From Oscillospiraceae bacterium (GTDB lineage: Bacteria; Bacillota; Clostridia; Oscillospirales; Oscillospiraceae): a stretch of 64,000 bases of DNA. How positions within the stretch are numbered: the stretch's first letter is position 1; each line of letters begins with the position of its first letter. Both the position numbers and the translations under genes were made by a program. A model generated the notes under the pieces. That model was not told the origin of the DNA. It did not search any database and was given only the letters and a program-made list of their open reading frames with translations. The DNA lies in the NCBI GenBank assembly GCA_015068225.1, contig SVKX01000007.1, positions 1-64,000 of the forward strand, read 5' to 3'. Below, piece by piece: positions 8,567 to 16,261 of this stretch.

Positions 8567-8619
8567 ACAGGTTATCCTCCTTGTCAATTCATCGTTTGTT
8601 AAACTGTCCGCTCAAATAA

Positions 8620-8648
8620 ATTATACTCCAATAACCTGCAGAAATCAA
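8620..8648 (-). promoter_or_regulatory. promoter of the 8132/7618 gene pair
   Basis: Minus-strand TTGATT (8648-8643), a 17-bp spacer and TATAAT (8625-8620). It is embedded in a repeat shared with 9776-9835. Confidence 0.82.
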
Positions 8649-8681
8649 GCCATTCCGTCTCCCCTCCGGTTTTTCGCTCCC
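8639..8681 (-). repeat. upstream promoter-region repeat copy 1
   Basis: About 43 bases closely match 9795-9835, covering the -35 box and a CCGGAGGGG-containing upstream stretch. Between this repeat and the second hairpin copy, about 110 bases (roughly 8682-8794) show no convincing gene. Confidence 0.7.
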
Positions 8682-8794
8682 ATACCGTATATGTTATTGT
8701 ATGGTTTCCACCGTTTGCAAGGAGATTTCCATATTTGTACTGCTGCCATACTACTTTTGAAAATAACCATATTATGCCCCAACATGGCAATAAT

Positions 8795-8837
8795 AACAGC
8801 CGCCGACCGTCAGGTCAGCGGCTGAGTTTATTTGTTC
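8795..8837 (-). repeat. hairpin repeat copy 2 (probable terminator of the 8843-9739 gene)
   Basis: The 29 bases 8795-8823 are identical to 7516-7544 and form the same 12-bp hairpin. They lie directly downstream of the stop codon of the transglutaminase-like gene. Confidence 0.72.
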
Positions 8838-8842
8838 GGGAA

Positions 8843-9739
8843 TCAGATGGGTTTTTTCTCCATGGATTGGATATCGGTTCTCTGCGGCTCTTGATGTTGC
8901 TCCGCTCTTGCCGCCCTTTCCTCAAATTGTTTTCGAATATCTTCATATTCAGCAGGCAGATTTTCAATGCGATATTTTAGATTTGCCTGCTCCGTTCTTT
9001 TGATGGAGTAATGGCGAGGAACAAAGTACAAATAGCTCTTTTTCTCTCCGAATGTGGAATACTTTTCCACCCGGAAATAGAAAAGATTTTTACAGATATA
9101 CGTATTTGTGTCCATGCGTTTGGCGCGCAGTTTGTGGATATCTTTCAGTGATGCTGCTGAATGAACATACGTAATAAATTCCGCATTCGCAAACCTGCTG
9201 CGCATTTCAAGCAAAGAAAGCGGCGTTTTGGTTTCATCGATAAAATACCCATCTGTTGTGGGGTCAAGCATAATCCATTTTTCCAGAGCTCTGTCATAGA
9301 TTTCTGCAACAACATGATTGTCAAAGTCATAGGGGGAGAACGGCATTATGCTGACGCGTCGTGCATAAATGCCTATTGCCAGGCAGCATTCCACCAGTAT
9401 CTTGGATTTGTTCAAGCAGTTGATGCCCTGTTCCGGATTATCAAGACTATACTCCAAAAGCCGCAGCGCATTGCATTCAATGTGATTATCATACCAGGAG
9501 GAATGGGTCAATCTGGGTGCCAGGTAATGGAGCAATCTCTTTGCCCGAATAAAATCGCTGCCTTTTCCCGCAATCCTGATCAGATTGTATTTGCTCCGCA
9601 ATTCTTCATACTCAGGGCAATTAAAATCGTAGATAATTTCTTCCGCATTCCCGCTTTCGAATTCCAGATTCTGGAATAGTGTTCCACTATATACATCCAA
9701 CATCCGTTGCGCAACTTCTTGCATTTCTTTTCTTGTCAT
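8843..9739 (-). CDS. transglutaminase-like (papain-fold) domain protein
   Basis: A 298-residue, apparently cytosolic protein (no signal peptide). The middle carries a transglutaminase-like triad pattern: Cys in KSKILVECCLAIGI (~115-120), His in FDNHVVAEIYD (~140) and Asp in WIMLDPTTDG (~157), in the order and spacing of the superfamily. Such domains act as proteases, amidases or protein cross-linkers; the substrate is unknown. The C-terminus is charged and Gln/Glu/Arg-rich (ERAARAEQHQEPQR). The ATG is 7 bases after GGAGG. The gene has its own promoter (9776-9804) sharing a repeat with the preceding unit, and AT-rich composition suggests foreign origin. Confidence 0.75.
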   Translation of the reverse strand: MTRKEMQEVAQRMLDVYSGTLFQNLEFESGNAEEIIYDFNCPEYEELRSKYNLIRIAGKGSDFIRAKRLLHYLAPRLTHSSWYDNHIECNALRLLEYSLDNPEQGINCLNKSKILVECCLAIGIYARRVSIMPFSPYDFDNHVVAEIYDRALEKWIMLDPTTDGYFIDETKTPLSLLEMRSRFANAEFITYVHSAASLKDIHKLRAKRMDTNTYICKNLFYFRVEKYSTFGEKKSYLYFVPRHYSIKRTEQANLKYRIENLPAEYEDIRKQFEERAARAEQHQEPQRTDIQSMEKKPI

Positions 9740-9775
9740 CCGTATACCTCCTTGTCGTGTTTGCGGTTTACCAGA

Positions 9776-9804
9776 ATTATATTCCCACCGCCCACAGAAA
9801 TCAA
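9776..9804 (-). promoter_or_regulatory. promoter of the transglutaminase-like gene
   Basis: Minus-strand TTGATT (9804-9799), 17-bp spacer, TATAAT (9781-9776); the same architecture and flanking sequence as 8620-8648. Confidence 0.82.
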
Positions 9805-9835
9805 GACCTTCTGCCCCCTCCGGTTTTCCGCTCCC
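9795..9835 (-). repeat. upstream promoter-region repeat copy 2
   Basis: Near copy of 8639-8681 including the -35 box and the CCGGAGGGGG-type upstream stretch. Confidence 0.7.
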
Positions 9836-9869
9836 CTGCCAAAGCCTCCCTCGTCAGAGGGGGCCTTTG

Positions 9870-9898
9870 TTGCAAACCTTGCGAAACTGTGCTACAAT
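9870..9898 (+). promoter_or_regulatory. promoter of the phosphatase-DUF2284 pair
   Basis: TTGCAA (9870-9875), a 17-bp spacer and TACAAT (9893-9898). An imperfect hairpin (about 9840-9869) lies just upstream. Confidence 0.75.
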
Positions 9899-9924
9899 AT
9901 CCCCAACGAAAGCGAGGGCATTTT

Positions 9925-10359
9925 ATGGTAAAAATCTTGTTCGTATGCCACGGGAACATCTGCCGCAGTCCCATGGCGGAATTTATTATGAAGGATTTGG
10001 CTGCCCGGGCAGGGAAAAGCGCGGAATTTGAGATCGCCTCTGCCGCGGTCAGCACCGAAGAGCTGGGAAACCCTGTCTATCCTCCCGCCCGGCGGGAGCT
10101 GCAGAAGCACGGCATTTCCTGCGCCGGCAAAACTGCCCGGCGGATCACAGAGGCGGACCTTTCCTATTTCGACCGGATCTACTATATGGACGAAAGCAAC
10201 GCCCGGTATCTTCGCAGACTGTTTGGGGACAAGGCCGCCAAGTGCCGCCCCCTGCTGTCCCGGGATGTAGCCGACCCCTGGTACACCGGTGATTTCAGCC
10301 AGACCTGGGATGATCTTCTCACCGGCTGCAGCCGGATTTTGGAGGAGTGCCTATGCTAG
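9925..10359 (+). CDS. low-molecular-weight protein-tyrosine/arginine phosphatase
   Basis: Cytosolic phosphatase using a cysteinyl-phosphate intermediate. The P-loop CHGNICRS at residues 8-15 gives the C-x5-R signature (C8, R14), and the general acid lies in DPWYTGDF near 117, both typical of the family. The 144-residue length is standard. The family includes tyrosine phosphatases and the arginine phosphatase YwlE; which one this is cannot be settled from motifs alone. The ATG at 9925 starts exactly before MVKILFVCHGN; the upstream GAGG is weak. It overlaps the next gene by 7 bases. Confidence 0.92.
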   Translation: MVKILFVCHGNICRSPMAEFIMKDLAARAGKSAEFEIASAAVSTEELGNPVYPPARRELQKHGISCAGKTARRITEADLSYFDRIYYMDESNARYLRRLFGDKAAKCRPLLSRDVADPWYTGDFSQTWDDLLTGCSRILEECLC

Positions 10360-10892
10360 ACAGAGAAAAACTGGAGGCTCAGCTTGCCCAGCTGCCCCTG
10401 TACACCTATCATTTCCTCTCTCCGGAGGAGCTGGAATTCTCCCAGCGGATCCGCTGGATCTGTGAAAACGAGTGTCCCATGTATGGCAAGACCTGGGCCT
10501 GCCCCCCCGGCGTGGGTAGTGTGGAAGAATGCCAGCAAAAGTGCATGCGTTATGTAAACTGCCTGATGATCGCCACCATCACAGAGGTAAATGACATCGC
10601 AAATATTGAAGAGACCCTCTCCACCCGGGGTCCTCATGAGGCCCTTACCAATCAGGTGCGGGATCTGCTGCAGGAGCAAGGCGTGTGCCCCTATACTCTC
10701 TCCACCGAGGCCTGCGCCCTGTGTGAGCGCTGCGCGTACTTAGATGGTCTTCCCTGCCGGCTGCCGGAAAAAATGCACCCCTGCGTGGAAAGTCACGGCA
10801 TCAATATCCTCCCCCTGCTGGAAACGCTGGGACTGGAATTTCAGTATGGAGAAAATGTAGTCACCTGGTTTTCCCTTTTGTTTTTTAATTGA
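10353..10892 (+). CDS. DUF2284 cysteine-rich metal-binding protein
   Basis: A 179-residue protein of the DUF2284 family, cytosolic and predicted to bind metal or an Fe-S cluster. Cysteines are clustered: CENECPMYGKTWACPPG near 35-50 (a family hallmark), then CQQKC, CLM, and a second cluster CPYTLSTEACALCERCAYLDGLPC near 110-130. The reaction is unknown. The ATG at 10353 is preceded by GGAGGAG with good spacing; an upstream GTG at 10347 is less likely. It overlaps the phosphatase gene, so the two are coupled. Confidence 0.82.
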   Translation: MLDREKLEAQLAQLPLYTYHFLSPEELEFSQRIRWICENECPMYGKTWACPPGVGSVEECQQKCMRYVNCLMIATITEVNDIANIEETLSTRGPHEALTNQVRDLLQEQGVCPYTLSTEACALCERCAYLDGLPCRLPEKMHPCVESHGINILPLLETLGLEFQYGENVVTWFSLLFFN

Positions 10893-10914
10893 CCCACACC
10901 CCCATCCACCTGAA

Positions 10915-10951
10915 AAGGGCGCGTCGAAAGACGCGCCCTTGTTTTTTCTTT
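10915..10951 (+). terminator. intrinsic terminator between DUF2284 gene and nrdD
   Basis: An 11-bp perfect stem (10915-10925 with 10930-10940), GAAA loop and a T-rich tail. It lies between convergent genes and probably works for both. The core stem is the same as at 6205. Confidence 0.92.
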
Positions 10952-13148
10952 ACAGGTGCAGCACCCGATCCTTGATCTCCTGGGTACGGCCCTGATTCCA
11001 GTATTGTGTTCCAATGTAGCCGCAGGTACGCCGGGCTACATTCATCTTGCTCTGATCCGTATTGCCGCACTGGGGGCAGACCCAGATGAGCTTCCCGTCA
11101 TCCTCCCGGATCTCGATCTCACCGTCAAAGCCGCAGCACTGGCAGTAATCCGACTTGGTATTCAGCTCCGCGTAGATGATATTGTCATAAATAAACTTCA
11201 TGACCTCCAGCACCGCGTCAAGGTTCTGCTGCATATTGGGAACTTCAATATAGCTGATGGCACCGCCGGGGGAAAGATGCTGGAACTGGGCTTCAAAGGC
11301 CAGCTTGGAGAAAGCGTCGATCTCCTCGGTAACATGGACATGATAGGAATTGGTGATATAACCCTTGTCGTTGATGCCGGGGACGATGCCAAATCGCTTC
11401 TGCAGGCACTTGGCAAACTTATAGGTGGTGGATTCCAGAGGCGTGCCGTAGAGGGAGAAGTCGATATTGTGCTTTTCCTTCCACTTCTTGCAGGCGGCAT
11501 TGAGTGCATCCATCACCTGCAGCGCAAAGGGCGTTGCCTCCGGATCGGTGTGAGAGCGGCCGGTCATATACTTGACGCACTCATAAAGACCTGCATAACC
11601 CAGAGAAATGGTGGAATAGCCGCCGTAGAGCAGCTTATCGATGGGCTCACCCTTGGGAAGTCTTGCCAGCGCGCCATACTGCCACAGAATGGGGGCAGCA
11701 TCGGAGAGCGTGCCCTTCAGCCGCTCATGGCGGCACATCAGCGCCCGGTAGCACAGGTCCATGCGCTCGTCAAAGAGCTTCCAGAACTTATCCTGATCCC
11801 GGCCGGAGGACAGGGCAATATCCGGCAGGTTGATGGTAACCACACCCTGATTGAACCGGCCGTAATACTTATGCTTGCCCGGCTCATAATTGCCGGCATT
11901 GGCGATATTGCCCACCCCTGCATCGGTGAACCGGTCCGGTGTCAGGAAGGAGCGGCAGCCCATGCAGACATACACATCACCCTTGAGTTCCAGCATCTTC
12001 TTTTCGCTGATATAGTCCGGGACCATCCGCTTGGCGGTGCACTGGGCAGCCAGCTTGGTCAAATACCAGTAGGGGGAATCCTCTGTCACATTATCCGGCT
12101 CCAGCACATAGATGAGTTTGGGGAATGCAGGGGTGATCCACACACCCTTTTCATTCTTTACACCCTCATAGCGCTGGCGGAGCATTTCCTCAATGATCAG
12201 GGCCAGATCCTTCTTCTCCTGCTCGGATCTTGCCTCGTTCAGGTACATGAACACAGTGATGAAGGGTGCCTGTCCGTTGGTGGTCATCAGAGTGACCACC
12301 TGATACTGGATGGTCTGCACGCCCCGGCTGACCTCGTCCCGCAACCGGGCTTCCACCACTGCGGAGATCTTCTCCTCAGAGACTTCCACGCCGAAAACAG
12401 CCATCTCCTGCTCCACATTCTTGCGGATCCGCTCCCGGCTGATCTGGACAAAGGGCGCCAGATGGGTCAGGCTGATGGACTGACCGCCGTACTGGTTGGA
12501 GGCCACCTGGGCAATGATCTGGGTGGCAATATTACAGGCGGTGGAAAAAGAATGGGGCTTTTCGATCAGTGTTCCGGAAATGACCGTGCCGTTTTGCAGC
12601 ATGTCCTCCAGATTCACCAGATCGCAGTTGTGCATATGCTGGGCAAAATAATCCGAATCGTGGAAATGGATGATACCTGCATCATGAGCCGCCACAATAT
12701 CCTGGGGCAGCAAAAGCCGGCTGGTAATGTCCTTGGAGACCTCGCCTGCCATATAGTCCCGCTGAACGGCGTTGATAGTGGGATTCTTGTTGGCATTTTC
12801 CTGCTTGACCTCTTCATTGTTGCACTCAATGAGGCTGAGGATCCGGTCATCGGTGGTGTTGGACTGGCGAAGCAGGCTGCGGGTATAGCGGTATGTAATA
12901 TACACCTTGGCCACTTCAAAAGCGCCGTGGGCCATAATGGCCTTTTCCACCAGATCCTGAATCTCCTCAACAGAGGGGCTGCGGCCCATTTCCTCGCAGG
13001 AGATGGTCACGCTCTGGGCAATCCGCTGGATCTGCAGGGGCGTCATGCGTACCGATTCCTCCACCGCGTTGTTGGCCTTTGTTACGGCATTTATGATCTT
13101 TTCAATATCAAAAACTACTTCCGAGCCGTTTCTCTTTATGATCTTCAT
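10950..13148 (-). CDS. nrdD: anaerobic ribonucleoside-triphosphate reductase
   Basis: Class III glycyl-radical enzyme that makes dNTPs from NTPs without oxygen. The 732-residue protein has an N-terminal ATP-cone (~1-95, beginning MKIIKRNG) for allosteric control and a central ten-stranded barrel. A C-terminal zinc site (CQCCG and CPQCG near 665-690) is followed by the glycyl radical loop RTCGYIG near 710. The start ATG at 13148 has GGAGG upstream; the longer in-frame alternative includes the ribosome binding site. The activase gene nrdG is not in this window. Upstream are a promoter and two NrdR-like boxes, so repression by NrdR-ATP/dATP is likely. Confidence 0.96.
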   Translation of the reverse strand: MKIIKRNGSEVVFDIEKIINAVTKANNAVEESVRMTPLQIQRIAQSVTISCEEMGRSPSVEEIQDLVEKAIMAHGAFEVAKVYITYRYTRSLLRQSNTTDDRILSLIECNNEEVKQENANKNPTINAVQRDYMAGEVSKDITSRLLLPQDIVAAHDAGIIHFHDSDYFAQHMHNCDLVNLEDMLQNGTVISGTLIEKPHSFSTACNIATQIIAQVASNQYGGQSISLTHLAPFVQISRERIRKNVEQEMAVFGVEVSEEKISAVVEARLRDEVSRGVQTIQYQVVTLMTTNGQAPFITVFMYLNEARSEQEKKDLALIIEEMLRQRYEGVKNEKGVWITPAFPKLIYVLEPDNVTEDSPYWYLTKLAAQCTAKRMVPDYISEKKMLELKGDVYVCMGCRSFLTPDRFTDAGVGNIANAGNYEPGKHKYYGRFNQGVVTINLPDIALSSGRDQDKFWKLFDERMDLCYRALMCRHERLKGTLSDAAPILWQYGALARLPKGEPIDKLLYGGYSTISLGYAGLYECVKYMTGRSHTDPEATPFALQVMDALNAACKKWKEKHNIDFSLYGTPLESTTYKFAKCLQKRFGIVPGINDKGYITNSYHVHVTEEIDAFSKLAFEAQFQHLSPGGAISYIEVPNMQQNLDAVLEVMKFIYDNIIYAELNTKSDYCQCCGFDGEIEIREDDGKLIWVCPQCGNTDQSKMNVARRTCGYIGTQYWNQGRTQEIKDRVLHL

Positions 13149-13198
13149 CGTAAAATCCTCCTTCTGGGATAAATCTGTCAACTTGGGGCGCGGGATTC

Positions 13199-13226
13199 AT
13201 TATACTACATCTTTTGATTTTTGCAA
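13199..13226 (-). promoter_or_regulatory. nrdD promoter
   Basis: Minus-strand TTGCAA (13226-13221), 16-bp spacer, TATAAT (13204-13199). Confidence 0.8.
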
Positions 13227-13233
13227 GAGGAAA

Positions 13234-13249
13234 TCACAAAATAATGTGG
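13234..13249. promoter_or_regulatory. NrdR-like box 1 (imperfect)
   Basis: A 16-base imperfect palindrome with CACAA and TTGTG-like ends (ends with ATGTGG). It lies just upstream of the nrdD -35 box and 16 bases from box 2. Confidence 0.6.
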
Positions 13250-13264
13250 ATTTTTTTGCTGGCG

Positions 13265-13282
13265 ACCACAACATGTTGTGGT
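13265..13282. promoter_or_regulatory. NrdR-like box 2 (perfect palindrome)
   Basis: A perfect 18-bp palindrome centred between 13273 and 13274 with CCACAACA as its left arm. Start-to-start distance of the two 16-mers is 32 bp, about three helical turns, as reported for NrdR tandem operators. It also lies about 33 bp upstream of the galM promoter. Confidence 0.7.
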
Positions 13283-13314
13283 TCAGGAAAATCCAGTATA
13301 TGGAAAAGAATGGA

Positions 13315-13343
13315 TTGAAAAAAAGTGGATAATATAGTATAAT
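13315..13343 (+). promoter_or_regulatory. galM promoter
   Basis: TTGAAA (13315-13320), 17-bp spacer, TATAAT (13338-13343). Confidence 0.85.
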
Positions 13344-13390
13344 CAGGAAAATTGTCTTTTCCCTCTTTCTGGCAGAAAGGAGCCTGTCCC

Positions 13391-14413
13391 ATGAAAAAAC
13401 CTTTCGGCACACTGCCCGACGGCAGCGTCGCTTCTCTATATACCATTTCCGGCGGTGGACTGACCGCCGTGATCTCTGACTACGGTGCCACCATCGTGAA
13501 GCTGTTTGTTCCGGACAAAAACGGCATTTGCGCCGATGTTGTCCTTGGCTTTGACAACCCCAACGATTACACAGCCAGCGGCACATTTTTTGGAGCTGTG
13601 GTGGGCCGGAATGCCAACCGGGTGAAAAATGCCGCGTTTTCTCTGAGCGGAAAAACCGTTCAGATGACACCAAACGACAATATCCGCAATAATCTCCACA
13701 GCGGTCCGGCTTTCTACAAAGACCGGCTGTGGACCGTAGAGAAAGCTACGAAAAGCAGTCTGCGGCTGAGTCTTTTCAGCCCTCACGAAGATCAGGGCTT
13801 TCCCGGAAACGCCCAGATCCATGTGACCTATTCGCTGGATGCTGACAGCACCCTGCGGATCTGCTATGATGCCATCTGCGATAAGGATACGGTCTTCAAC
13901 CTGACCAATCACAGCTACTTCAATCTGGCCGGCCACGACAAGCCGGAAAAAGCCATGGATCAGATTCTTTCCATGCCCGCCCGTTTTTTTAACCCCGACG
14001 ATGCGGAAAGTATTCCCACCGGTGAGCTTCGCAGTGTAGAGGGTACACCCATGGACTTCCGTACCCCTAAGCCCATCGGCCGGGACATAGATCAGGACTA
14101 TGACGCGCTGGTGCTTCAGGGGGGCTATGACCACAATTTTGAGGTGTTTACCGCGCCCTGCGCCATCCTCTCCGATCCGGAATCCGGCAGGACCATGTCT
14201 GTCATCACCGATTGCCTGGGCATGCAGCTGTATTCCGGCAACTTCCTGAACGGTGAGACCGGCAAGGACGGTGTCCGCTATTGCAAGCGGGGTGGTGTGT
14301 GTCTGGAGACCCAGTTTTACCCTGACGCGGTGAACCATCCCGAGTGGCCTCAGCCCTTCACCAAAGCAGGACAGCGTTACCATTCCGAGACCCGCTACCG
14401 GTTCCAATTTTAA
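13391..14413 (+). CDS. galM: aldose 1-epimerase (galactose mutarotase)
   Basis: Interconverts alpha and beta anomers of aldoses such as galactose in the cytosol. The 340-residue protein shows the family signatures: VVGRNANRVKN near the N-terminus, the catalytic His in NLTNHSYFNLAG near 175 and the catalytic Glu in VCLETQFYPDA near 307. The ATG at 13391 follows AAAGGAG; an earlier in-frame start would precede the Shine-Dalgarno. It is a single-gene unit with its own promoter and terminator. No other Leloir pathway genes are nearby. Confidence 0.93.
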   Translation: MKKPFGTLPDGSVASLYTISGGGLTAVISDYGATIVKLFVPDKNGICADVVLGFDNPNDYTASGTFFGAVVGRNANRVKNAAFSLSGKTVQMTPNDNIRNNLHSGPAFYKDRLWTVEKATKSSLRLSLFSPHEDQGFPGNAQIHVTYSLDADSTLRICYDAICDKDTVFNLTNHSYFNLAGHDKPEKAMDQILSMPARFFNPDDAESIPTGELRSVEGTPMDFRTPKPIGRDIDQDYDALVLQGGYDHNFEVFTAPCAILSDPESGRTMSVITDCLGMQLYSGNFLNGETGKDGVRYCKRGGVCLETQFYPDAVNHPEWPQPFTKAGQRYHSETRYRFQF

Positions 14414-14420
14414 AAATTCA

Positions 14421-14455
14421 AAGGGGTGCGCCTTGGCACACCCCTTGCTTTTTAC
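14421..14455 (+). terminator. intrinsic terminator between galM and the M14 peptidase gene
   Basis: Stem 14421-14428 with 14439-14446 and a T-rich tail, between convergent genes. It can fold on both strands. Confidence 0.8.
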
Positions 14456-15369
14456 CCCAACGCCGCCGTGACCAGCAGCGGCAGATTGTCCTGATAGATC
14501 TGATCAAACTGGCTCAGAGGCAGGGGATTGATCCCCTCGCCAACCTCAATGGTATACCCCGGCCGGCGGAAATTCTGAATAAACCAGTCCTTATATCCGG
14601 CGAAGGCGGATTCAAAGGGCGTCTCCTCCAGAGCATATCCGCTGACCTGCGCCATCCGTTCGCCCAACTCCCGGGCGCCGGGCACCTCAATGTCCGCAAA
14701 CTGCCAGTAGATCACCCTGCCCTGAGAATGATATGCCAGCACCAGCGCCGGATCCACCGCCTCGGTATAGCCTGCCAAGGCTCGGGTCTCCAGCTGATTC
14801 AGGGGCGCTCTGCCCACATAATCCCGGGGTCCGGGGCGGGTAAAGCCCTGAGAAAACTTGATCTCTCTTGCCTGCCGCCATCCGGCAGGATAATTCAGGT
14901 TCAGATCCACTCCCAGAAGGTTGGCCTTCCAGCCATCCGGAAAGGGTATACTGGGATAATTCTGGGACAGCGCCGCCGCAGTCTCATACTGAAGCTGTCC
15001 CGGCTGGGTCAGGCCCGTCACCAAATCCACGCCGTCCGGATTTACCATGGGCACAGTGTAAATGGTCACCCTTTCCCCCAGCTCCCGGGCATCCACGCCG
15101 GCAAGCTGGCCGCCATTTTCCATAGCCTGGGCCATTTCCTCCACAAATTTCAATATCACCGGCGTGGTGATCCACTCATTGGCATGGTGGGCCGCGGTAA
15201 ACAGCACCTTTCGCTCCCCGGATCCAATGACCAGCGTCCGGATGGGCCGGTCAAAGGCGGTGGTGGTCAGCAACTCACTGCGGCAGAAAGGGTAGGTCCG
15301 CACCAGCTCATCTATTATCTGCTCACAAAGCCAGGATGTCATAGGGACATCGGTTCTTACAATGGACAT
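14452..15369 (-). CDS. M14-family zinc carboxypeptidase (gamma-D-Glu-meso-DAP peptidase-like)
   Basis: Predicted zinc metallopeptidase of about 305 residues that resembles endopeptidase I enzymes cutting gamma-D-glutamyl bonds in peptidoglycan peptides. The first zinc ligands lie in AAHHANEW (~61-68), followed by VPMVNPDGVDL and GVDLNLNYP. The third ligand His is in LVLAYHSQG and the catalytic Glu in GYTIEVGEG near 277. No signal peptide is seen, suggesting cytosolic turnover of recycled muropeptides. ATG 15369 is chosen; its ribosome binding site lies inside a hairpin (15376-15403), so translation may be restrained. Confidence 0.87.
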   Translation of the reverse strand: MSIVRTDVPMTSWLCEQIIDELVRTYPFCRSELLTTTAFDRPIRTLVIGSGERKVLFTAAHHANEWITTPVILKFVEEMAQAMENGGQLAGVDARELGERVTIYTVPMVNPDGVDLVTGLTQPGQLQYETAAALSQNYPSIPFPDGWKANLLGVDLNLNYPAGWRQAREIKFSQGFTRPGPRDYVGRAPLNQLETRALAGYTEAVDPALVLAYHSQGRVIYWQFADIEVPGARELGERMAQVSGYALEETPFESAFAGYKDWFIQNFRRPGYTIEVGEGINPLPLSQFDQIYQDNLPLLVTAALG

Positions 15370-15375
15370 AAAAAT

Positions 15376-15403
15376 CACCTCCGGCTATTGTATGCCGGAG
15401 GTG
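15376..15403 (-). terminator. hairpin after hinT that also contains the peptidase ribosome binding site
   Basis: A perfect 10-bp stem (15376-15385 with 15394-15403), 8-base loop. Read on the minus strand it is followed by ATTTTT and then ATG, and the GGAGGTG of the downstream gene is the 3' arm of the stem. It could act as an attenuating terminator, a translation block, or both. Confidence 0.75.
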
Positions 15404-15419
15404 TTCGTTTCGTTCCTGA

Positions 15420-15761
15420 TCAGGCCATATTGACGGTCAGCTCTCTGCCGCCCAGAATATGAAAATGCAGATGATGGACAGTCTGTCCCGCGTCGGGGCC
15501 GCAGTTGGATACCACCCGGTATCCGTTTACAAGGCCCTCTGCTTCTGCCACTTGGGCAATGACTTCAAAAATGTGCGCCACCAGTTCGCTGTTTTCCCCG
15601 GTAATTCCGGCAACAGAGGGAATATGGGTCTTGGGAATTACCAGAATATGGGTCGGAGCCTGAGGCGCAATGTCCCGGAAGGCCAGAACCCGTTCGTCTT
15701 CATAGACTTTTGTGGACGGGATCTGACCCGCCACGATCTTACAGAATAAACATCCGTCCAT
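15420..15761 (-). CDS. hinT: HIT-family nucleotide hydrolase/transferase (HinT-like)
   Basis: Small cytosolic protein (113 residues) of the histidine-triad family, which hydrolyses adenosine phosphoramidates and related nucleotides. The N-terminus CLFCKIVAGQIPSTKVYED and the triad HHLHFHILGG near 98-107 are diagnostic; CxxC at 5-8 suggests zinc binding. The ATG follows AAGGAGG. It sits between a membrane protein gene upstream and the M14 peptidase downstream on the same strand, separated from the latter by a hairpin. Confidence 0.95.
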   Translation of the reverse strand: MDGCLFCKIVAGQIPSTKVYEDERVLAFRDIAPQAPTHILVIPKTHIPSVAGITGENSELVAHIFEVIAQVAEAEGLVNGYRVVSNCGPDAGQTVHHLHFHILGGRELTVNMA

Positions 15762-15773
15762 AATAACTCCTCC

Positions 15774-16244
15774 TTAAAAACCCAGCACGCTGAACACGCC
15801 CATGCTGGCAAGTCCCATAATAATTCCGGCGATGATCACGCCCAGAGAAACGGACACGGTGGTGGATTTAATTCCCATATTCAGAAAACTGGCCGCCAGT
15901 GTTCCCGTCCACGCGCCGGTGCCCGGCAGGGGGATGCCCACAAACAGCATCAGGGCCACAAACAGGCCGCCCCGACCAGTCCTTTTTGTAAGCTTTTGTC
16001 CGGCCCGCTCACCCTTTGCCAGAAAGCGGCGGAAAAATTTGCCCACATATTTTCTCTCTGCGCCCCACAGCAGAACTCTGCGGGCAAAAAAGTAGATAAA
16101 GGGCACCGGAAGCATATTGCCGATGACGCACACGGTCAGCGCGGTAAAATAATCCAGTCCCCAGAAGGTCGCAAAGGGAATTGCGCCCCGGAGCTCAACC
16201 ACCGGGATCATGGAAATGAGAAAAATTAAAATATATTTTTTCAT
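15774..16244 (-). CDS. small multidrug export family (COG2426) membrane protein
   Basis: A 156-residue integral membrane protein with about four hydrophobic segments. It has the family-typical ISMIPVVELRGAIPFA start and the conserved LFVGIPLPGTGAWTG motif. The family name Sm_multidrug_ex is historical and a transport role is not established. The ATG at 16244 follows a GGAGGCG-type site. It is 12 bases upstream of hinT and downstream of the nickel-protein pair, probably in one transcript starting at 16922. Confidence 0.88.
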   Translation of the reverse strand: MKKYILIFLISMIPVVELRGAIPFATFWGLDYFTALTVCVIGNMLPVPFIYFFARRVLLWGAERKYVGKFFRRFLAKGERAGQKLTKRTGRGGLFVALMLFVGIPLPGTGAWTGTLAASFLNMGIKSTTVSVSLGVIIAGIIMGLASMGVFSVLGF

Positions 16245-16261
16245 TTCGCCTCCTGCCGCAA

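Noticed and set aside
8599..8790. 63-residue minus-strand open frame between the lipoprotein and transglutaminase-like genes
   Set aside because: It overlaps the promoter module and the repeat, and lacks a ribosome binding site; treated as intergenic.
10956..13172. 738-residue open frame on the plus strand across nrdD
   Set aside because: Antisense shadow of nrdD caused by GC-rich third codon positions; no recognisable domain.
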